Assembly (NCBI GenBank): GCA_029378245.1
Contig: JARKIF010000002.1
Coordinates: forward strand, 2,790,001 to 2,854,000
Reading direction: 5' to 3'
Length of the DNA stretch: 64,000 nt
Source: Roridomyces roridus
Taxonomy: Eukaryota > Basidiomycota > Agaricomycetes > Agaricales > Mycenaceae
Position 1 is the first letter of the stretch; each line of letters begins with the position of its first letter. A model generated the notes under the pieces. It was not told where the DNA came from. It saw only the letters and a program-made list of their open reading frames with translations, and made no database searches. Positions 30,319 through 41,626 of this stretch are shown piece by piece. Both the position numbers and the translations under genes were made by a program.

Positions 30319-33300
30319 TTAAGAGTTTTTGACCTTCTTGGCCGGTGGAGTAGGGAAATTAGTACCTGGACGTTTACGAAGCTTCGTTGGTGGGTCGTCA
30401 TCATCGTCAATCTCGAATGGTCGCTGTTTTGATCCAAGTAATGGGGGAGGCGCGCTGGAAGGCTCCCATGAATCACCCTCTTCCAAATCCTGGACCATGG
30501 CTTCTTCATCTTCCGACTCCGGTCCAACTGATGGAGTCCGGATTGTCAATTTGGTCCGTGACGTGCTGGCTCTAGATTGTCGGCGGGGTTTGACGGTCTT
30601 CTTTGCAGAAACCTTTTTCTTCCCGTTCTTGTCGAGCACCCAGCACAGATCCACCGCGCAGCGTGCGGTGAGGAGCGCATGGCTCCACAGCTATCGAATG
30701 ATGAGCATGCGATGCAGATAAAAACCCGGTAGAACAAACCTTCTGATTCTCGCTAAGACCGTCCCCCGGTCCCTTGACCTCCACAAATTTGCACTCTTTC
30801 GTCTCCATATTCCACAGCACGAGATCGGGGACACCGCTACACCGGCCACCATAGTCTTCACAAAAAAGCTGACAGATCGCAGCCAAGGGCTCTCCGCCCA
30901 AGCACTGGGTCGAGTTAGCGCGCCCATAAAAAAACCAAGCTCCAGCCATACCTCGACAATTTCCACCATCTCCTCTCGCCCACACAGGTCCCAATTGACG
31001 CCAATGCAACACGTCTTGGCCTCGCGATACCTGTCGTCGTGTTCTTCGAGTTTGGCCCGCGCTCGACCGGACCTGATTTCCTCAAGTCGTCGATTGATAG
31101 GGTCCCGCCGAGCGTTATAAAACGAGTCTTCTCCAATATCCAAAGGCCCCGTTTGCCATGGCGTCTCGAAAGCACCGGGGATCGGAAGAAAGATGATGTC
31201 CCAGAAGAGAAGCCCGAAGAGGGTAGTCAGAATTTGCGTCTCGGAGTGAATTCTGACGCAAGTATGAGTTCAGGATGAGATACATATCCGAGATACGAAC
31301 CCTTTGAAACCCTGTTCCTCATAGTATTGAATGGCGCGGGTCTCGACATTGCAAGTGCCATCTCTGCCTTGCCAAAGGGATTTGCCCTTCCATCGCGGTG
31401 AAGAAACAGTCTTCTTGAGCTACAGGAGACACATCAAAATCGAGGATTGCAAAGTTTCAGAAACGTAATACCTCTGGTTCTTCACGAAAGGCGAAATGAC
31501 GAGTAATGTCCGCCGTCTTATTTTCCTTGCCCTTGATTTTCCCTCGCGCATCAATTTTGACGCCTTCATCCCAAACTCGAATCGCGTGAAAAGAGACTTC
31601 TTCTGGTTTCTTCAGAGCGGCATCATCACAATAGGTCTTTTCGGCGTCAGGTAGCTTGAGCCATTTCTCCACCTGCACGAGCCGCGCGATAAGACTCGGT
31701 CGAAGGACTGGAGGAAACATCAGCGATGGGTGTACTCGGCCATGGGCAGCATACCAGTTGCGGTGTCATCGTCTTTCAGAGCAGCGCGGAGTCCTACTCG
31801 CGCCTCCCGTAGAAGATCCGTGTTTTTATTGTCCTTGTAGAGGTGCTTGGTCAGCACCAAAGCGCGCCGATCGTACCACTTGGCACGGGAGCCGCGCCGC
31901 CAGTGGCGCTGTTCAAGCAGTTTGTCCAACACCTCTTTCTCAGATGCAAATTCCTTGAGAGTCGCCAAGGCCTTTGAACATTTGCGCACGATCCTGGTAT
32001 ATACATAACCTGGGAAATGGCATAAACGACCAAAAACAGGGAAATAGAGCACAGTTTACCAGGCTCAAATCGCTCTAGCCCACTTCTACGAGGAGTCGTC
32101 CGAGCGGACTCTGCCGCGAGGAGCTTTTCCCACATTGGCATCGCGTGCTGCTGGAGGATTTGCGTGACGATTCGAGCCTTTTGGTGAGCAGGTGTAGCGT
32201 CATTGTCTTCCTCGTCACTGGGCCTTATCAAGCGGCGGATCAAATCCTTCCACTTTTTCAGGGCTGAAGGGGCGTCTGCACCCGCCTTGGACGCAGGCTC
32301 TTGCTTGAGGAGGTCGTCGACGGCAGCCTCGACTTGAAGACCGGTTTCGTACAGAAGATACTCTTCCCTCGTGCTCCAAATGTCCGGATCTCGGACATGC
32401 TCGTAGGTCGCATATGTGCGTTTGTTGAAGCCACACAGGAGGGCCATTGTGAATAGTGATTCGGGGTAGTGTGTCCTGGGGTCCTGTTCTGAGTTTCTGC
32501 ACGAGTATCAATACAGTGACTGACTGTCGGAACCATATTATATCTAGCCGCATGAATAGGGTACGAAGGTATGGATTGAGGCGGATCGGTTGTTCTGGAT
32601 GGATGTGAGGATATGCGAAGACAGAGCAGCATCGGGACTTGCCGACAAGTGTGAGCATGGACTGACGAAGTGTCTCGGTCTGTTTTCGCGGTGATGCAGC
32701 GTATGGGAGAGTTGTTTGGCGGAGTTTCCCTTCTGGAGCCTTGTTTTTGCCCTTGCCATTCGACACGGGGCCAAAAGACAGAGTACTCTGGCTATTCGCG
32801 TTGTTAATGAGGGCAGTGATCATCATGTCCTTCTGAAATGGATATTAACAGCATGAATTGGTTTGAAATTAGAACTAACCGTCATTTTCTTCGGTTGTAC
32901 GCAAAAGGTCTTGCACAAACCCTTGAGTTCGTCGACGAGAAGAAGACGGAGGCCATCAGCGAGCTCAAGTTGGTCTTGGCCTTGACAAAAGTAGGCGAAA
33001 GACGGTGCTGGCTCATCGTCCGTCAAGTCGATTATTTCAGGTCCGCACGGGTCGCAGAGTTGCTTGAATGCAGCCTTGAGCCCATCCTCACCCACTTCGC
33101 TGATGTATCTCCTGAAGTTGCTGATTCTGTGCCACCCTGGAACGCGGAGGACGAGACGAAAGAGGAGGAAACGAGAATGGTCTGGGTGGGTGGGTGAGCA
33201 GCTCCTCGGGGGTGAAAGCTGCTTACATTCAAGATTCCTGATTGCCTGAATGTAATCCCACTCTTCTGCGGTGAATAGTCTTGTCTCGTAGCGTCCGATG

Positions 33301-33470
33301 TTATTTATGGCGCGCTCGAAGACCTCAACGTATAGGGATTCCTTCGTCCATACTTTGCAGTTGTCCGTCGAGCTGGCTTCCGTGTCGCGATTTCTTTCCG
33401 CGTCGTCGATGGACTCCTCGTCGACGTGGTCACCAATGCCGAAGAGTTGGTCGCGTAGTGTCTGAGCCAT
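30319..33470 (-). CDS. FAN1: Fanconi-associated nuclease 1 homologue, 881 aa
   Basis: Eleven exons: 33470-33227, 33181-32880, 32832-32667, 32594-32525, 32475-32060, 32009-31755, 31707-31472, 31419-31301, 31252-30952, 30904-30740 and 30690-30319. Family blocks in order: RFLLFRLVLRVPGWHR; a SAP-like segment (LRLLLVDELKGLCK); RLNPYLRTLF; ESLFTMALLCGFNKRTY; EQRHWRRGSRAKWYDR; GIHSETQ..TLFGLLFWDIIF; and the VRR-nuc nuclease centre GVPDLVLWN...FVEVKGPGD (Asp730, Glu745, Lys747). It cuts branched DNA during interstrand-crosslink repair. No N-terminal UBZ finger is visible, as in other fungal members. The third intron (32595-32666) is in frame and might be retained. A basic disordered tail follows the nuclease. 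Confidence 0.93.
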
Positions 33471-34147
33471 GACCGTGCCACACAGCCACGATCAATATTG
33501 GCAAATATTTCATGAGCAGCCTCTTTCCCGGCCAGGTGCCCTATGCAGCGGCAAGGAGCCTGTGCCTCCCGGCTTCACCGCCGAGGACCTCGAAAACATC
33601 CGCATGAACAAGAAGATGGAGCGATTCATGCAAATGTCCATGGAGTCCTGTGCTGCAAAAACTGTCTTGTCCGGCGTAGCGGGTACATACACCACGTCCC
33701 CCCATTTTCTGGCTACAACTCTTGTCTAGGCTTCGGTATCGGTGCCGTCTTTACCCTCATGACTGCTTCCATGAGCTACGAAGACCCAATGCTCCGTCAA
33801 AATCTCGGGGCAACCCAAAAAGCGCGCGACATCCTCCGAGAGACCGGGAAGAGTATGGTCAAGAGCGGCAAGGGCTTCGGAAAGGTGGGCGCAATATATG
33901 CTAGCGTCGAGTGTGTCATCGAATCCGTGCGTCCTTGTTCATTCTTCTTTTTCTTGCTCAACCCAAGGTCTCGCAGTACCGCGCCAAAACGGACATCTAC
34001 AATTCGGTCGCCGGAGGATTCTTTACCGGTGGCATCCTCGCAAGAGCCTCTGGCCCGAAACTGGCTTTCTCTGGAGGCCTTGCATTCGCGGCATTCTCTG
34101 CCGCCATAGACATGTTTTTGAGACGAGAGACACCAGACGAGGATTAG
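33469..34147 (+). CDS. TIM22: Mitochondrial import inner membrane translocase TIM22, 193 aa
   Basis: Three exons: 33469-33682, 33730-33926 and 33977-34147 (introns of 47 and 50 nt). The Tim17/22/23-family core is clear: MQMSMESCAAKTVLSGVAG, FGIGAVFTLM, GKGFGKVGAIYASVECVIES, then YNSVAGGFFTGGILA. Four membrane helices form the carrier translocase channel of the inner membrane. The ATG at 33469 shares a CATG with the FAN1 start; if that is not the true start, the next in-frame Met is near residue 46, still upstream of the core. Confidence 0.93.
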
Positions 34148-34223
34148 ACGCGCCTACTTGTATCTTTCATGCATATATTACTATAATTCCTCTGTATTAA
34201 ATAAATAAAACCAGCCCCAAATC

Positions 34224-36584
34224 CTAACCTGCATATGCCGGTGGCGCCTCTCCCAGTTCGCTCACCTGGCCCGCCATCAGTCGCTCGAAAAGTGAGTTGC
34301 GCGCAAACAGCGTGTCAGAACCCTGCAGAGACGGCATCCCCCCATGCACAGGGCTCGTCTCTGCCGCGCTCGCAGCAGAATCAGACGAGTGGTGCGTCAA
34401 AGTGGGACGTAACCGATCCTGCCGCTTGACTTGGCAAGGACAACTGGGCGCGATACCAGAGGGATTCTCGTCGAAACACGGAGAGTACTGCGGGAGCGAC
34501 ATCCACTCGGGGGAGCAGCGACACTGTAGAACGGTCGTCAGTCGTAAACAAAATCGAAAAAAGATGGGCCGACAGAGAGGATGTGCACAGGTGTCTGCAC
34601 AACGATATCGAACAATTTGCGTTTGCCCGTCTTTGGATCAAGAGCAGTATCGTCCCCTCGTTCGACCCGAATGACACACTTGAGCAGATGAGTCACACAC
34701 ATATTGCTCTTCTTGCTCTTGTTCGTAAAGTGCAACACGCTACACGAGGAAGGAATCTCCAGCTCATTGTGGAACGTCCACGGACCCGGACCCATCCACT
34801 CGGACGCCAGCTCGGATATATCGTCGCCAGGCATCGTCAGTCCGAGCAGTGGCGAGGTCGTCAGAGCTTCGGGGTCGTTGGACTCTAGCGGAAGAATCTG
34901 CCCGCCCATTTTTATGTCGTGCTTGATCGAGAGCAATGATATTCGCATAACAGGGTCCGTTCGTGCGACACGCTTCATTTGCGAGTAATATTCCACTTTC
35001 TCTGATTCCAGATCAACAGACAGGCCAAAAACTGGAAACGATTACACATACCTTCGAGATAAATCTCCAAGCGGTGAATCTTGACCTTGGCTATGGGCAG
35101 CAGAGTGAGTGTGATTGGAACAGTACCTCCGATTGGGAAGCTTCGCCCAGAGATGGAAATGAGATATTGCATTTGCTGTTCCCAATGGCGCTCCACCACG
35201 ATATTCTCCGTCTCTTCATTGTCGTCCTCTTGGGGACCGGCAACAACCATGACCTCTCTGGCAGCAGTCATCCGCGCCGCAAAGGCGCCAGGGCGGTGGA
35301 CGTTGGCTTTTAAACGCCAAACAACACTGCCGTATGGGCAAGTCATTGTCGGAGGCGAGTTTTGGGGAATCGCGAAAGAGATTGGGAACGTATATGTTCC
35401 TTGAAGCGGTGTAAGATGTATTCGCAGCTTAAGAAAAGTTTCCTCGCACCTTTTTTGAATTCCTTCCAGCTATCCGATTTTTCTTTGCCCTCGATTTTCA
35501 GTCCGAAGCCAGCCGCCCGTCCGAAAACAGGTAGCTCTTTGGAAGAACCATTCGCTTGGGGCGTCTCAGTCTTTTCTCGAGGCCTGCCACGAGGGTGGTA
35601 AGGGTCCTCCCGTTCCTTCGAAGAGCGCGTTCTCGACGATCCAGTGCGCACAGCATCCATCAGAGCACTAGACACAGACGAAAGGCTGAAACGACCCCGC
35701 CGTCCACGTGAATCGTCGCGCCTTGGGCTGCTGGTCCCATGTACCAGGGTGGTACCCTCGGCTACTTCCGCGAGGGTGTCAATGCTCGGCCGACGTGATA
35801 GCGTGACATCGCGAAAGGAGGAGGATGAGGAGCGTATACCCGCAGGGGATCGGTCACCGGTAGGTGCTATGAAAAGTTTGAGTGGGACATTTGATCGACG
35901 ACAAGAAAACGCACTGCGAGCTGGGGACAGACCCGCTCTGAGGGCGTTCCGAAAGTCCTCCAACGCATGTGCTGGGTCCTCCCGCAGATGATCCTCACCA
36001 AAGCGAGAAACATGACCCGAAGACTGAGCAGGGCTCGGGTGACTCGGCGACGGAAGAGGAGAGTACGGCGGAATCGGTGGTGTATATTCGTCTAGATTGG
36101 ACATGTGGAAATAAGAGGAATCCACACTGAGACGCCGCGAAGGATGGGCAACCAAATCATCGTGGCGCGGAGTGTCCGGCTCGTCTTCGCGCCATGGATC
36201 AACGCCTGGGCCGACTGACGCTGTCCGACGGGGAGCAGGTCCAGCGCGGAAGTAAACAATAGACTCGGAGAAAATCTTGTGTTCTTCCTGGACGTCGATT
36301 CGACGCGCACCGATGCCTTCTGGCCAGCTTGTAGATGTCTTGGCCTGAAGTTCAAGGTCGATGCAAGTAATTTTCATGGGTTTAACTGAGTGTCTTGAAA
36401 GCCTCAGTCGTTGCGGAGAAGTAAAATGCAGCAAAGACGCACCTAGAGTCAAAGTGAGCAAACCTCTGAGCATAGAGGGGCGCGTGTCGGATTCTACAGG
36501 GCCCCTGCGACGAGCATTGTTCTCGCTAGTGTGCAGGAAGAGGGCGCCCTCATTGAGGTGGACGCTGAGGCTGTTCTTGGGCAT
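34224..36584 (-). CDS. Alpha-arrestin (ART family) with C-terminal PPAY motif, 715 aa
   Basis: Five exons: 36584-36443, 36385-35450, 35399-35052, 34995-34574 and 34523-34224. The Arrestin_N fold is split by a long Ser/Arg-rich insert (exon 2). It resumes with TYTFPISFAIPQNSPPT and is followed by Arrestin_C (FPIGGTVPITLTLLPIAKV, VHILSCRCSPEW). The C-terminus ends PPAYAG; PPxY motifs recruit Rsp5/Nedd4 ubiquitin ligases, so the protein probably directs endocytosis of plasma-membrane transporters. Start set at 36584, the first ATG of the frame, just before the conserved SVHLNEG strand. Its 3' end is 76 bases from that of convergent TIM22. Confidence 0.88.
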
Positions 36585-37231
36585 CGGGACCTCTGAACTA
36601 GCACCCTCGGTCGAGAGGAGAAGAGGAAAATGACTCGGGCTCCCACACAGCACGGATACCCTTTGTTATGTGCCATTGGGCATGCACAACTTTTACCCGA
36701 GCCCGGGCGGACCTCCTACCTCGACACAACGTGTGTGTGTCCGCATGCTCGCCTGCAAGACAGCAACCTCGTTTGCGAAAAAAATGGAAGATAGCCGAGA
36801 GCACTGAGACCAACCAGGAACAAGCTTCGACGTTCACAAAGATTTACGTTTTCAAGATTACCTAGCGGCACTTGCAAGTCGACTGCGTCGACGTCGAGGC
36901 ATCTCTCTCTCTGCAAAAAACCTAACCTTACGGGGGTGTGCATGGAAAATTAATGAACATCGACTCGTGCAACGCATTCAGCACGCGAAAGTTGAGTTTC
37001 TGGTTTGCTCTTCTCCATGGTGCGCCTATTTACTCTCACTCTCTTCCTATGGCGTCCACTCTCAGATCTCTTCCTATGGCTTATCAGATTCACTAGATTA
37101 GACTGCAGAGCCACAACCCGTGTCGCCGCGGCGTATTCCGTCTCTTCCCGCTCTCTTCCCATGCTTCTAATACCTTCTCGGTCGGCACCAATGCCCGGGA
37201 CTGAGCTTCCAACACCTTATCTCTTGCAGCC
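36585..37231. other. Intergenic region shared by divergent arrestin and hydrolase genes
   Basis: About 650 bases with no gene recognised. It should contain both promoters. Pyrimidine-rich tracts (near 37025-37080) precede the hydrolase start. Confidence 0.4.
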
Positions 37232-38266
37232 ATGGAAGGAGAAACCACCAAGTACTTCACCAATGAGGTGCACCCGAACATCAATGCATCCAAACCGTCT
37301 GACAACTCCTGCCTCACTCTTGCATACCGTACTTTCGGTGACCCGCAAAATCCAGCCGTCTTCATTCCATCCTGCTATGGAGGAAAACTCGAGACCACCT
37401 TGACCTTTTTGTACACCCCATCCAAGGACGGTCCTCCGCGCGTTCTTCACGACTACTTTGTTGTCGTCTGCGGCTTGCTTGGCGGGAGCGAATCCTCCTC
37501 TCCGTCCAACGCAGTCGAAGCCCAGCACGGGCCGCGCTTCCACCCCACGACCTACGAGGACAATATCCGCTTGCAACATGCTCTCTGCCAAGCGTTGGGT
37601 ATCACCAAACTCGCAGGTTACATCGGATTCAGTATGGGCGGTCAACAAGCCTACCACATGGCCGCTCTCTACCCGGATTTCGTCTCGCATATCGTCGTCC
37701 TGGCCGGTTCGGCGCGGACCAGCTGGCACAACTGGTCGTTCCTGGAAGGGCCCAAGGCGGCGCTGGTTCACAGCGTCGACTTTCACGACGGGCACTACCA
37801 AACACCGGCGACGCGTGGTACCAAGGCTTTCTCGCGCGTGTATTCAACCTGGGCTTTGTCCCAGGCGTGGTTCCGCGAGCGCTCCTGGGAAGTTTTGGGT
37901 TTCAAGAGCCTCGAAGAGTTCTTGCAGGTTAGATGGGAAGGTGGCATGGGTGCTTGGGATGCGCACGACCTGCTTTGCCTGCTGCAAACCTGGCAGAGGG
38001 GCGATATTTCCATCTTCGGGCCGGAGGAGGAGAAGGGTGACCTCGCAAAGGCGTTAGCGCGGATAAAGGCCAAAGTGCTCGTCATGCCCAGCCGGACCGA
38101 CATGTATTTCCCTCCGGAAGACAGCGAGTTCGAAGTCAAACATTTGCAGCATGGCGAGCTTCAGGTCATTGAAAGCATCTGGGGCCATTTTGCCGGAGGC
38201 GGAGGGGGAACGGAGCAAGACAACGAGTTTATTGTGGCTCATGTCGGGCGCTTTCTCAAGGAATAG
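37232..38266 (+). CDS. MetX-like alpha/beta hydrolase, paralogue 2, 344 aa
   Basis: A single exon, strongly similar to the gene at 28038-29039 along its whole length (shared SSARTSWHNWSFLEGPKAAL-type block, with a GS for SS change). The triad is Ser134 (GFSMGGQQ), Asp290 (PSRTDMYFPPED) and His319 (SIWGHFAGG). It carries a 7-residue insert before the PTTYEDNIRLQ block compared with paralogue 1. Cytosolic; substrate unknown. The two paralogues have the same orientation, with ATP10, FAN1, TIM22 and the arrestin between them. Confidence 0.9.
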   Translation: MEGETTKYFTNEVHPNINASKPSDNSCLTLAYRTFGDPQNPAVFIPSCYGGKLETTLTFLYTPSKDGPPRVLHDYFVVVCGLLGGSESSSPSNAVEAQHGPRFHPTTYEDNIRLQHALCQALGITKLAGYIGFSMGGQQAYHMAALYPDFVSHIVVLAGSARTSWHNWSFLEGPKAALVHSVDFHDGHYQTPATRGTKAFSRVYSTWALSQAWFRERSWEVLGFKSLEEFLQVRWEGGMGAWDAHDLLCLLQTWQRGDISIFGPEEEKGDLAKALARIKAKVLVMPSRTDMYFPPEDSEFEVKHLQHGELQVIESIWGHFAGGGGGTEQDNEFIVAHVGRFLKE

Positions 38267-38774
38267 AGCTTTGTATTCATTCTCACCGGTGACCTATCTT
38301 TCAGCTTATTATATCAGATTGGTTGATGTGCTCTCACCACCACCTTCCTCGAAATCCCATCTTCAATGCCCGCTACTTGTAATGTTTCTCGAGCCTGTTA
38401 CCCAGCGACACAATCGTCCAAGATCCAAAGAACTCGACGTGCGTGAACTGGATTAGAACCGGTCGCGGATCTCGCCCCCATCGACTGCACGCAGCTGCTG
38501 GCTTGCATTTCCCCTGTTCCAATCCCAGCTTTTGACTTTGGGGGTACGGATTCAATATTGAATCTCCATTCTTGGCCACGAACGGTACGCTGATCCTTCT
38601 CCAGAACGCCTCGATCTTTCAAGAGAGGGCATGGAGCCCATCCCATCGGCATTTCAATAAGGCCCGGGATTCCGACGTAAACAGAAATGACATTGGAATC
38701 GGACCGAAGAAAAAATACACAAGGTCGGAAATTTTACTCTAGGGAAACAAAGATCTTCTGCAATCCAGAATCGT
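38267..38774. other. Intergenic, nothing recognised
   Basis: About 500 bases between the hydrolase and the F-box-like gene 3' ends; only short incidental frames. Confidence 0.4.
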
Positions 38775-39764
38775 TCATGACCGCTCCGCATTCCGACTTT
38801 CCAGTTCCAATCGGCAGCGATCCCAGAACCCACTCTGGCGAATGAGGTTTTTGTGAGTTGTGGGGACATCTGCCCACGAATTATCGCCGTCGCATTTACC
38901 CTCCAGCCCCGCCGGCACCAATAGGAGCCGTTTATCCTCCTCCGCGACTTCGGACAACGCCATCCAGATCGTACTGGATTCCGCCAACACGGAACGATCA
39001 AAGTAGCGCGGCCACTGTGTCGGGAATACCCTGACGACAATCATCTTCAGGGCCGGTCGGCTTGCAAGCAGCGACCGAAGCTCGTCCACAAATATCTGAT
39101 CGTTGTCAGCGTTGGCGTCCATGCGTCGAGCGAGGCAGAGATGGGTGAGATGCGGTGCCGCACCAAAAAATTCGAGGATGGAGAGGGGCGACTGCCATGT
39201 GTCTCCGGGTTCCGCGATTTTGAGGTGAGTTAGGGATGTGGAGAGACCAGCGCCACTATGGGGCCGACGCCACTCGAAGGGGTGGAGGGCATCAAAGGCC
39301 TGGATGGTGATCTCGCTCGGCGAGGCGCGGTGGGACAAGGCCAGGACGGCCGGTCGCATGACGGATACGGCGCGCAACCCTGGACATGAGGCTATGACCT
39401 CTTCCAGCTGGATTCGCGACTTCTGGGTGAAGACATGGGGCTCGATGGTGACTGTCAAGGTCTTGACATGCTCGTCGAGAAACTCGGCGGACTTGCTCTT
39501 GACTGTCCGGTGGAAGAGGGATAGCGTCTCGACAGAGTCGATGACCACATTGCGGTAAAGAAGACGGGCAACAAGTGCTGCGAACGCCTTGTTGACACTG
39601 GCAAGAGTGCGGAAGGCGGTGTGGATAAGGCCGAACTCCAAAATTTGGAACCCGATCTCTACGGGGACATTGAGCAGGGGAGCCTCTGCGGCAATGACAC
39701 GGAGAGACAAGGAGCGAGGGCGAGTGCGAGATGGGGACACTTGGGTGAGGGAGATTGTAGACAT
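38775..39764 (-). CDS. F-box/LRR-like protein, 329 aa
   Basis: One exon. After a short Ser/Thr-rich start comes LLNVPVEIGFQILEFG...FRTLASVNKAFAALVARLLYR, the layout of a degenerate fungal F-box (hydrophobic, Leu-Pro-like, then the RLLYRNVVI block). Leucine-rich strands follow (LRAVSVMRP, LTHLKIAEPG, LTHLCLARR, LKMIVVRVFP). Such proteins usually present substrates to SCF ubiquitin ligases, but this is inferred. Start set at the ATG at 39764; the longer frame upstream begins with GTG. About 490 bases upstream hold no gene before the MITE at 40258. Confidence 0.7.
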   Translation of the reverse strand: MSTISLTQVSPSRTRPRSLSLRVIAAEAPLLNVPVEIGFQILEFGLIHTAFRTLASVNKAFAALVARLLYRNVVIDSVETLSLFHRTVKSKSAEFLDEHVKTLTVTIEPHVFTQKSRIQLEEVIASCPGLRAVSVMRPAVLALSHRASPSEITIQAFDALHPFEWRRPHSGAGLSTSLTHLKIAEPGDTWQSPLSILEFFGAAPHLTHLCLARRMDANADNDQIFVDELRSLLASRPALKMIVVRVFPTQWPRYFDRSVLAESSTIWMALSEVAEEDKRLLLVPAGLEGKCDGDNSWADVPTTHKNLIRQSGFWDRCRLELESRNAERS

Positions 39765-40257
39765 GGTGGGCGGGCGCTGAGTTTGCACTGGTCCGCTTGA
39801 AATTTTTTATATATGGTATCCAAAGACGGAGTTTCCGGAAATCGTTGCTGATTCAAGCATAACGTGAGCACGGAGTAGACTGAGGATCCCCACCGAGGCC
39901 CGGCTAATCTTGCGAGATTGAGATTGATATCCACCAACCATGGAGTATGCCGGAGTAGGGGGCAGGAGGAAGGTTGCAAGTACGGAGTTCTTCGGAACGA
40001 TCGTCGAGAACCCGCAAATCAGTTTGGCGACGTGCTCTTCTCCGTCAATCATCTGATACACCGACTTCCGACTCCTTGCGAACCCGATGCTTTCAACGGC
40101 AAGACTGGAAGAGGGAGGCGCCGCTTTTGACTAGACTCTGTGCATCAATTGTGCATTCACTCGGGGTGTACTCAAGACTGATTGGACGGCAAGACTTGAA
40201 GATAAGCAGCTCCACAGATAATATCGACTCCAAATTGGATCGCCCCTACGACGGCTA

Positions 40258-40501
40258 CTGTACCGGCGTGTATGGTAGCGACGGGCCCAGGGTGCGTTAC
40301 ACTTCGCTTCGGCGATAAGTTAGCGACGCACTGCCACATTTGGGTGATCACCTGCCATAAAAGGCAATTCTCGGCGCCGCAGGCCCGAAATTTTGATGGG
40401 AAAGGCCTTTTGGGGACGGTTTTCCCGCGTTACGCTGCAATTTAGGCAACATTTTTGGGCCGCGTTATGCGTTACGGTTGCTACCATACACGCCGGTACA
40501 G
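40258..40501. mobile_element. 244-bp MITE, CTGTAC ends, TA target duplication
   Basis: Terminal inverted repeats of 22 perfect bases (CTGTACCGGCGTGTATGGTA...) at 40258-40279 and 40480-40501, with imperfect pairing continuing inward. TA flanks both ends (40256-40257 and 40502-40503). There is no coding capacity. The outer six bases and TA preference match the 5355-5504 element, while the inner repeat sequence differs, so these are probably two subfamilies served by one transposase type. It sits 17 bases before a TATA box and 57 bases before the GH18 start codon. Confidence 0.85.
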
Positions 40502-40517
40502 TATGCAAGTAGCAACA

Positions 40518-40524
40518 TATAAAA
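40518..40524 (+). promoter_or_regulatory. TATA box of GH18 gene
   Basis: TATAAAA lies 34 bases before the GH18 ATG (40558) and 17 bases after the end of a MITE. The upstream promoter of this gene is therefore mostly MITE sequence. Confidence 0.5.
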
Positions 40525-40557
40525 CATCAAGGTGGATACGGAATCGCGAGCAATACC

Positions 40558-41582
40558 ATGTCTCGAGTCGCGGTGTACTACCAGACCCAGTTCCAGAGCG
40601 GGCAGTTTGTCTCTCCTCTCCCTTTGCTTCACGTCATTACCCAGCAAGTCCTCGATCCTTTCCATTTCTCTCACCACTGACTTGTTCAAGTCTCTTCCTA
40701 GCCGCGTTTCACATCAACAGCGACAAGACCATCCACCTCAACGACAATGCGCCAGATGATCCCATGTTTACGCAGATGTGGTCTGAATTGGGCCAGATGC
40801 AAGCCTCAGGTATCAAGGTCATCGGTATGCTCGGCGGAGCCGCTGCTGGAACGTATTCTCTGCTCGGTCCAGACGACTTCGACACATATTACCCCGTCTT
40901 GGCGGACTTCATCACCGAGTGAGTGTTTGGACGACCACCTCTACTTCGTCTACTTACCTGTGCTAGGAACCACATGGATGGCATGGACCTGGACGTGGAA
41001 CAATCAACTCCCATCTCTGTCATAGAGAATCTCATTACCCAGCTCAAGAAGGACTTTGGCGATGATTTCATCGTTACACTCGCTCCTGTGGCATCCGCAC
41101 TCACCGAAGGCTCGAATCTGTCTGGTTTCGACTACCTCAGCTTGGAAAAGACGATGGGAAGCCAGATATCATGGTATGTGCACAAACCACTCCTTAAGAT
41201 TGCGTTCGAATTCTTCACAAAGGTACAACGCTCAGTTCTACTCCGGCTTTGGAAGCATATTTCCGGACACACAATACGTCGCAATCGTGAACTTTGACTC
41301 TGGAATCACTGCCAAAAGGCTTGTTGCATCGGTTTTGACCAACCCTGCCGACGGCGATGGCTATATCGACACAGACGAAGTGGTCAGCAGTGTACACCAG
41401 CTAACTGCCATGTATGGCTCCGACTTTGGTGGAATCAACGGGTCAGTGGACGTTTCTCAGTGCCAGCTCATTCTCATTCTTCTCGTAATTGGGAATACTT
41501 CAACGCTCTTCCGAATGTCACTGCGCCGTGGGAGTGGGCTGAGACGATGGCTGCCGCAATTACTAAAGGGAAGTCGGGATAG
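40558..41582 (+). CDS. GH18 chitinase/endo-N-acetylglucosaminidase-like, two junctions do not splice cleanly
   Basis: Recognisable exons: from 40558 (MSRVAVYYQTQF); ~40705-40918 (AAFHINSDKTIHLND, GMLGGAAAGTY); 40967-41173 with the catalytic motif DGMDLDVEQ (DxxDxDxE, Glu as acid); from 41223 (WYNAQFYSGFG); and a last exon reading WEYFNALPNVTAPWEWAE to TAG 41580-41582. The introns at 40919-40966 and 41174-41222 are clean. The first junction (~40670-40700) and the last (~41441-41497) have no GT-AG pair that preserves the frame. Using the AG at ~41465 gives an early stop. The gene may be decaying or use non-standard splicing. No signal peptide is visible, so it may act intracellularly. It is convergent with the GlcNAc-6-P deacetylase. 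Confidence 0.75.
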
Positions 41583-41626
41583 AGACGCACATCATAATTT
41601 ATGGATTCATTTATTTAACATACTTC

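Noticed and set aside
32595..32666. Alternative reading of FAN1 with this segment retained
   Set aside because: Both readings are in frame. Splicing was preferred because GTCAGT...CCAG is a good intron, but retention cannot be excluded.
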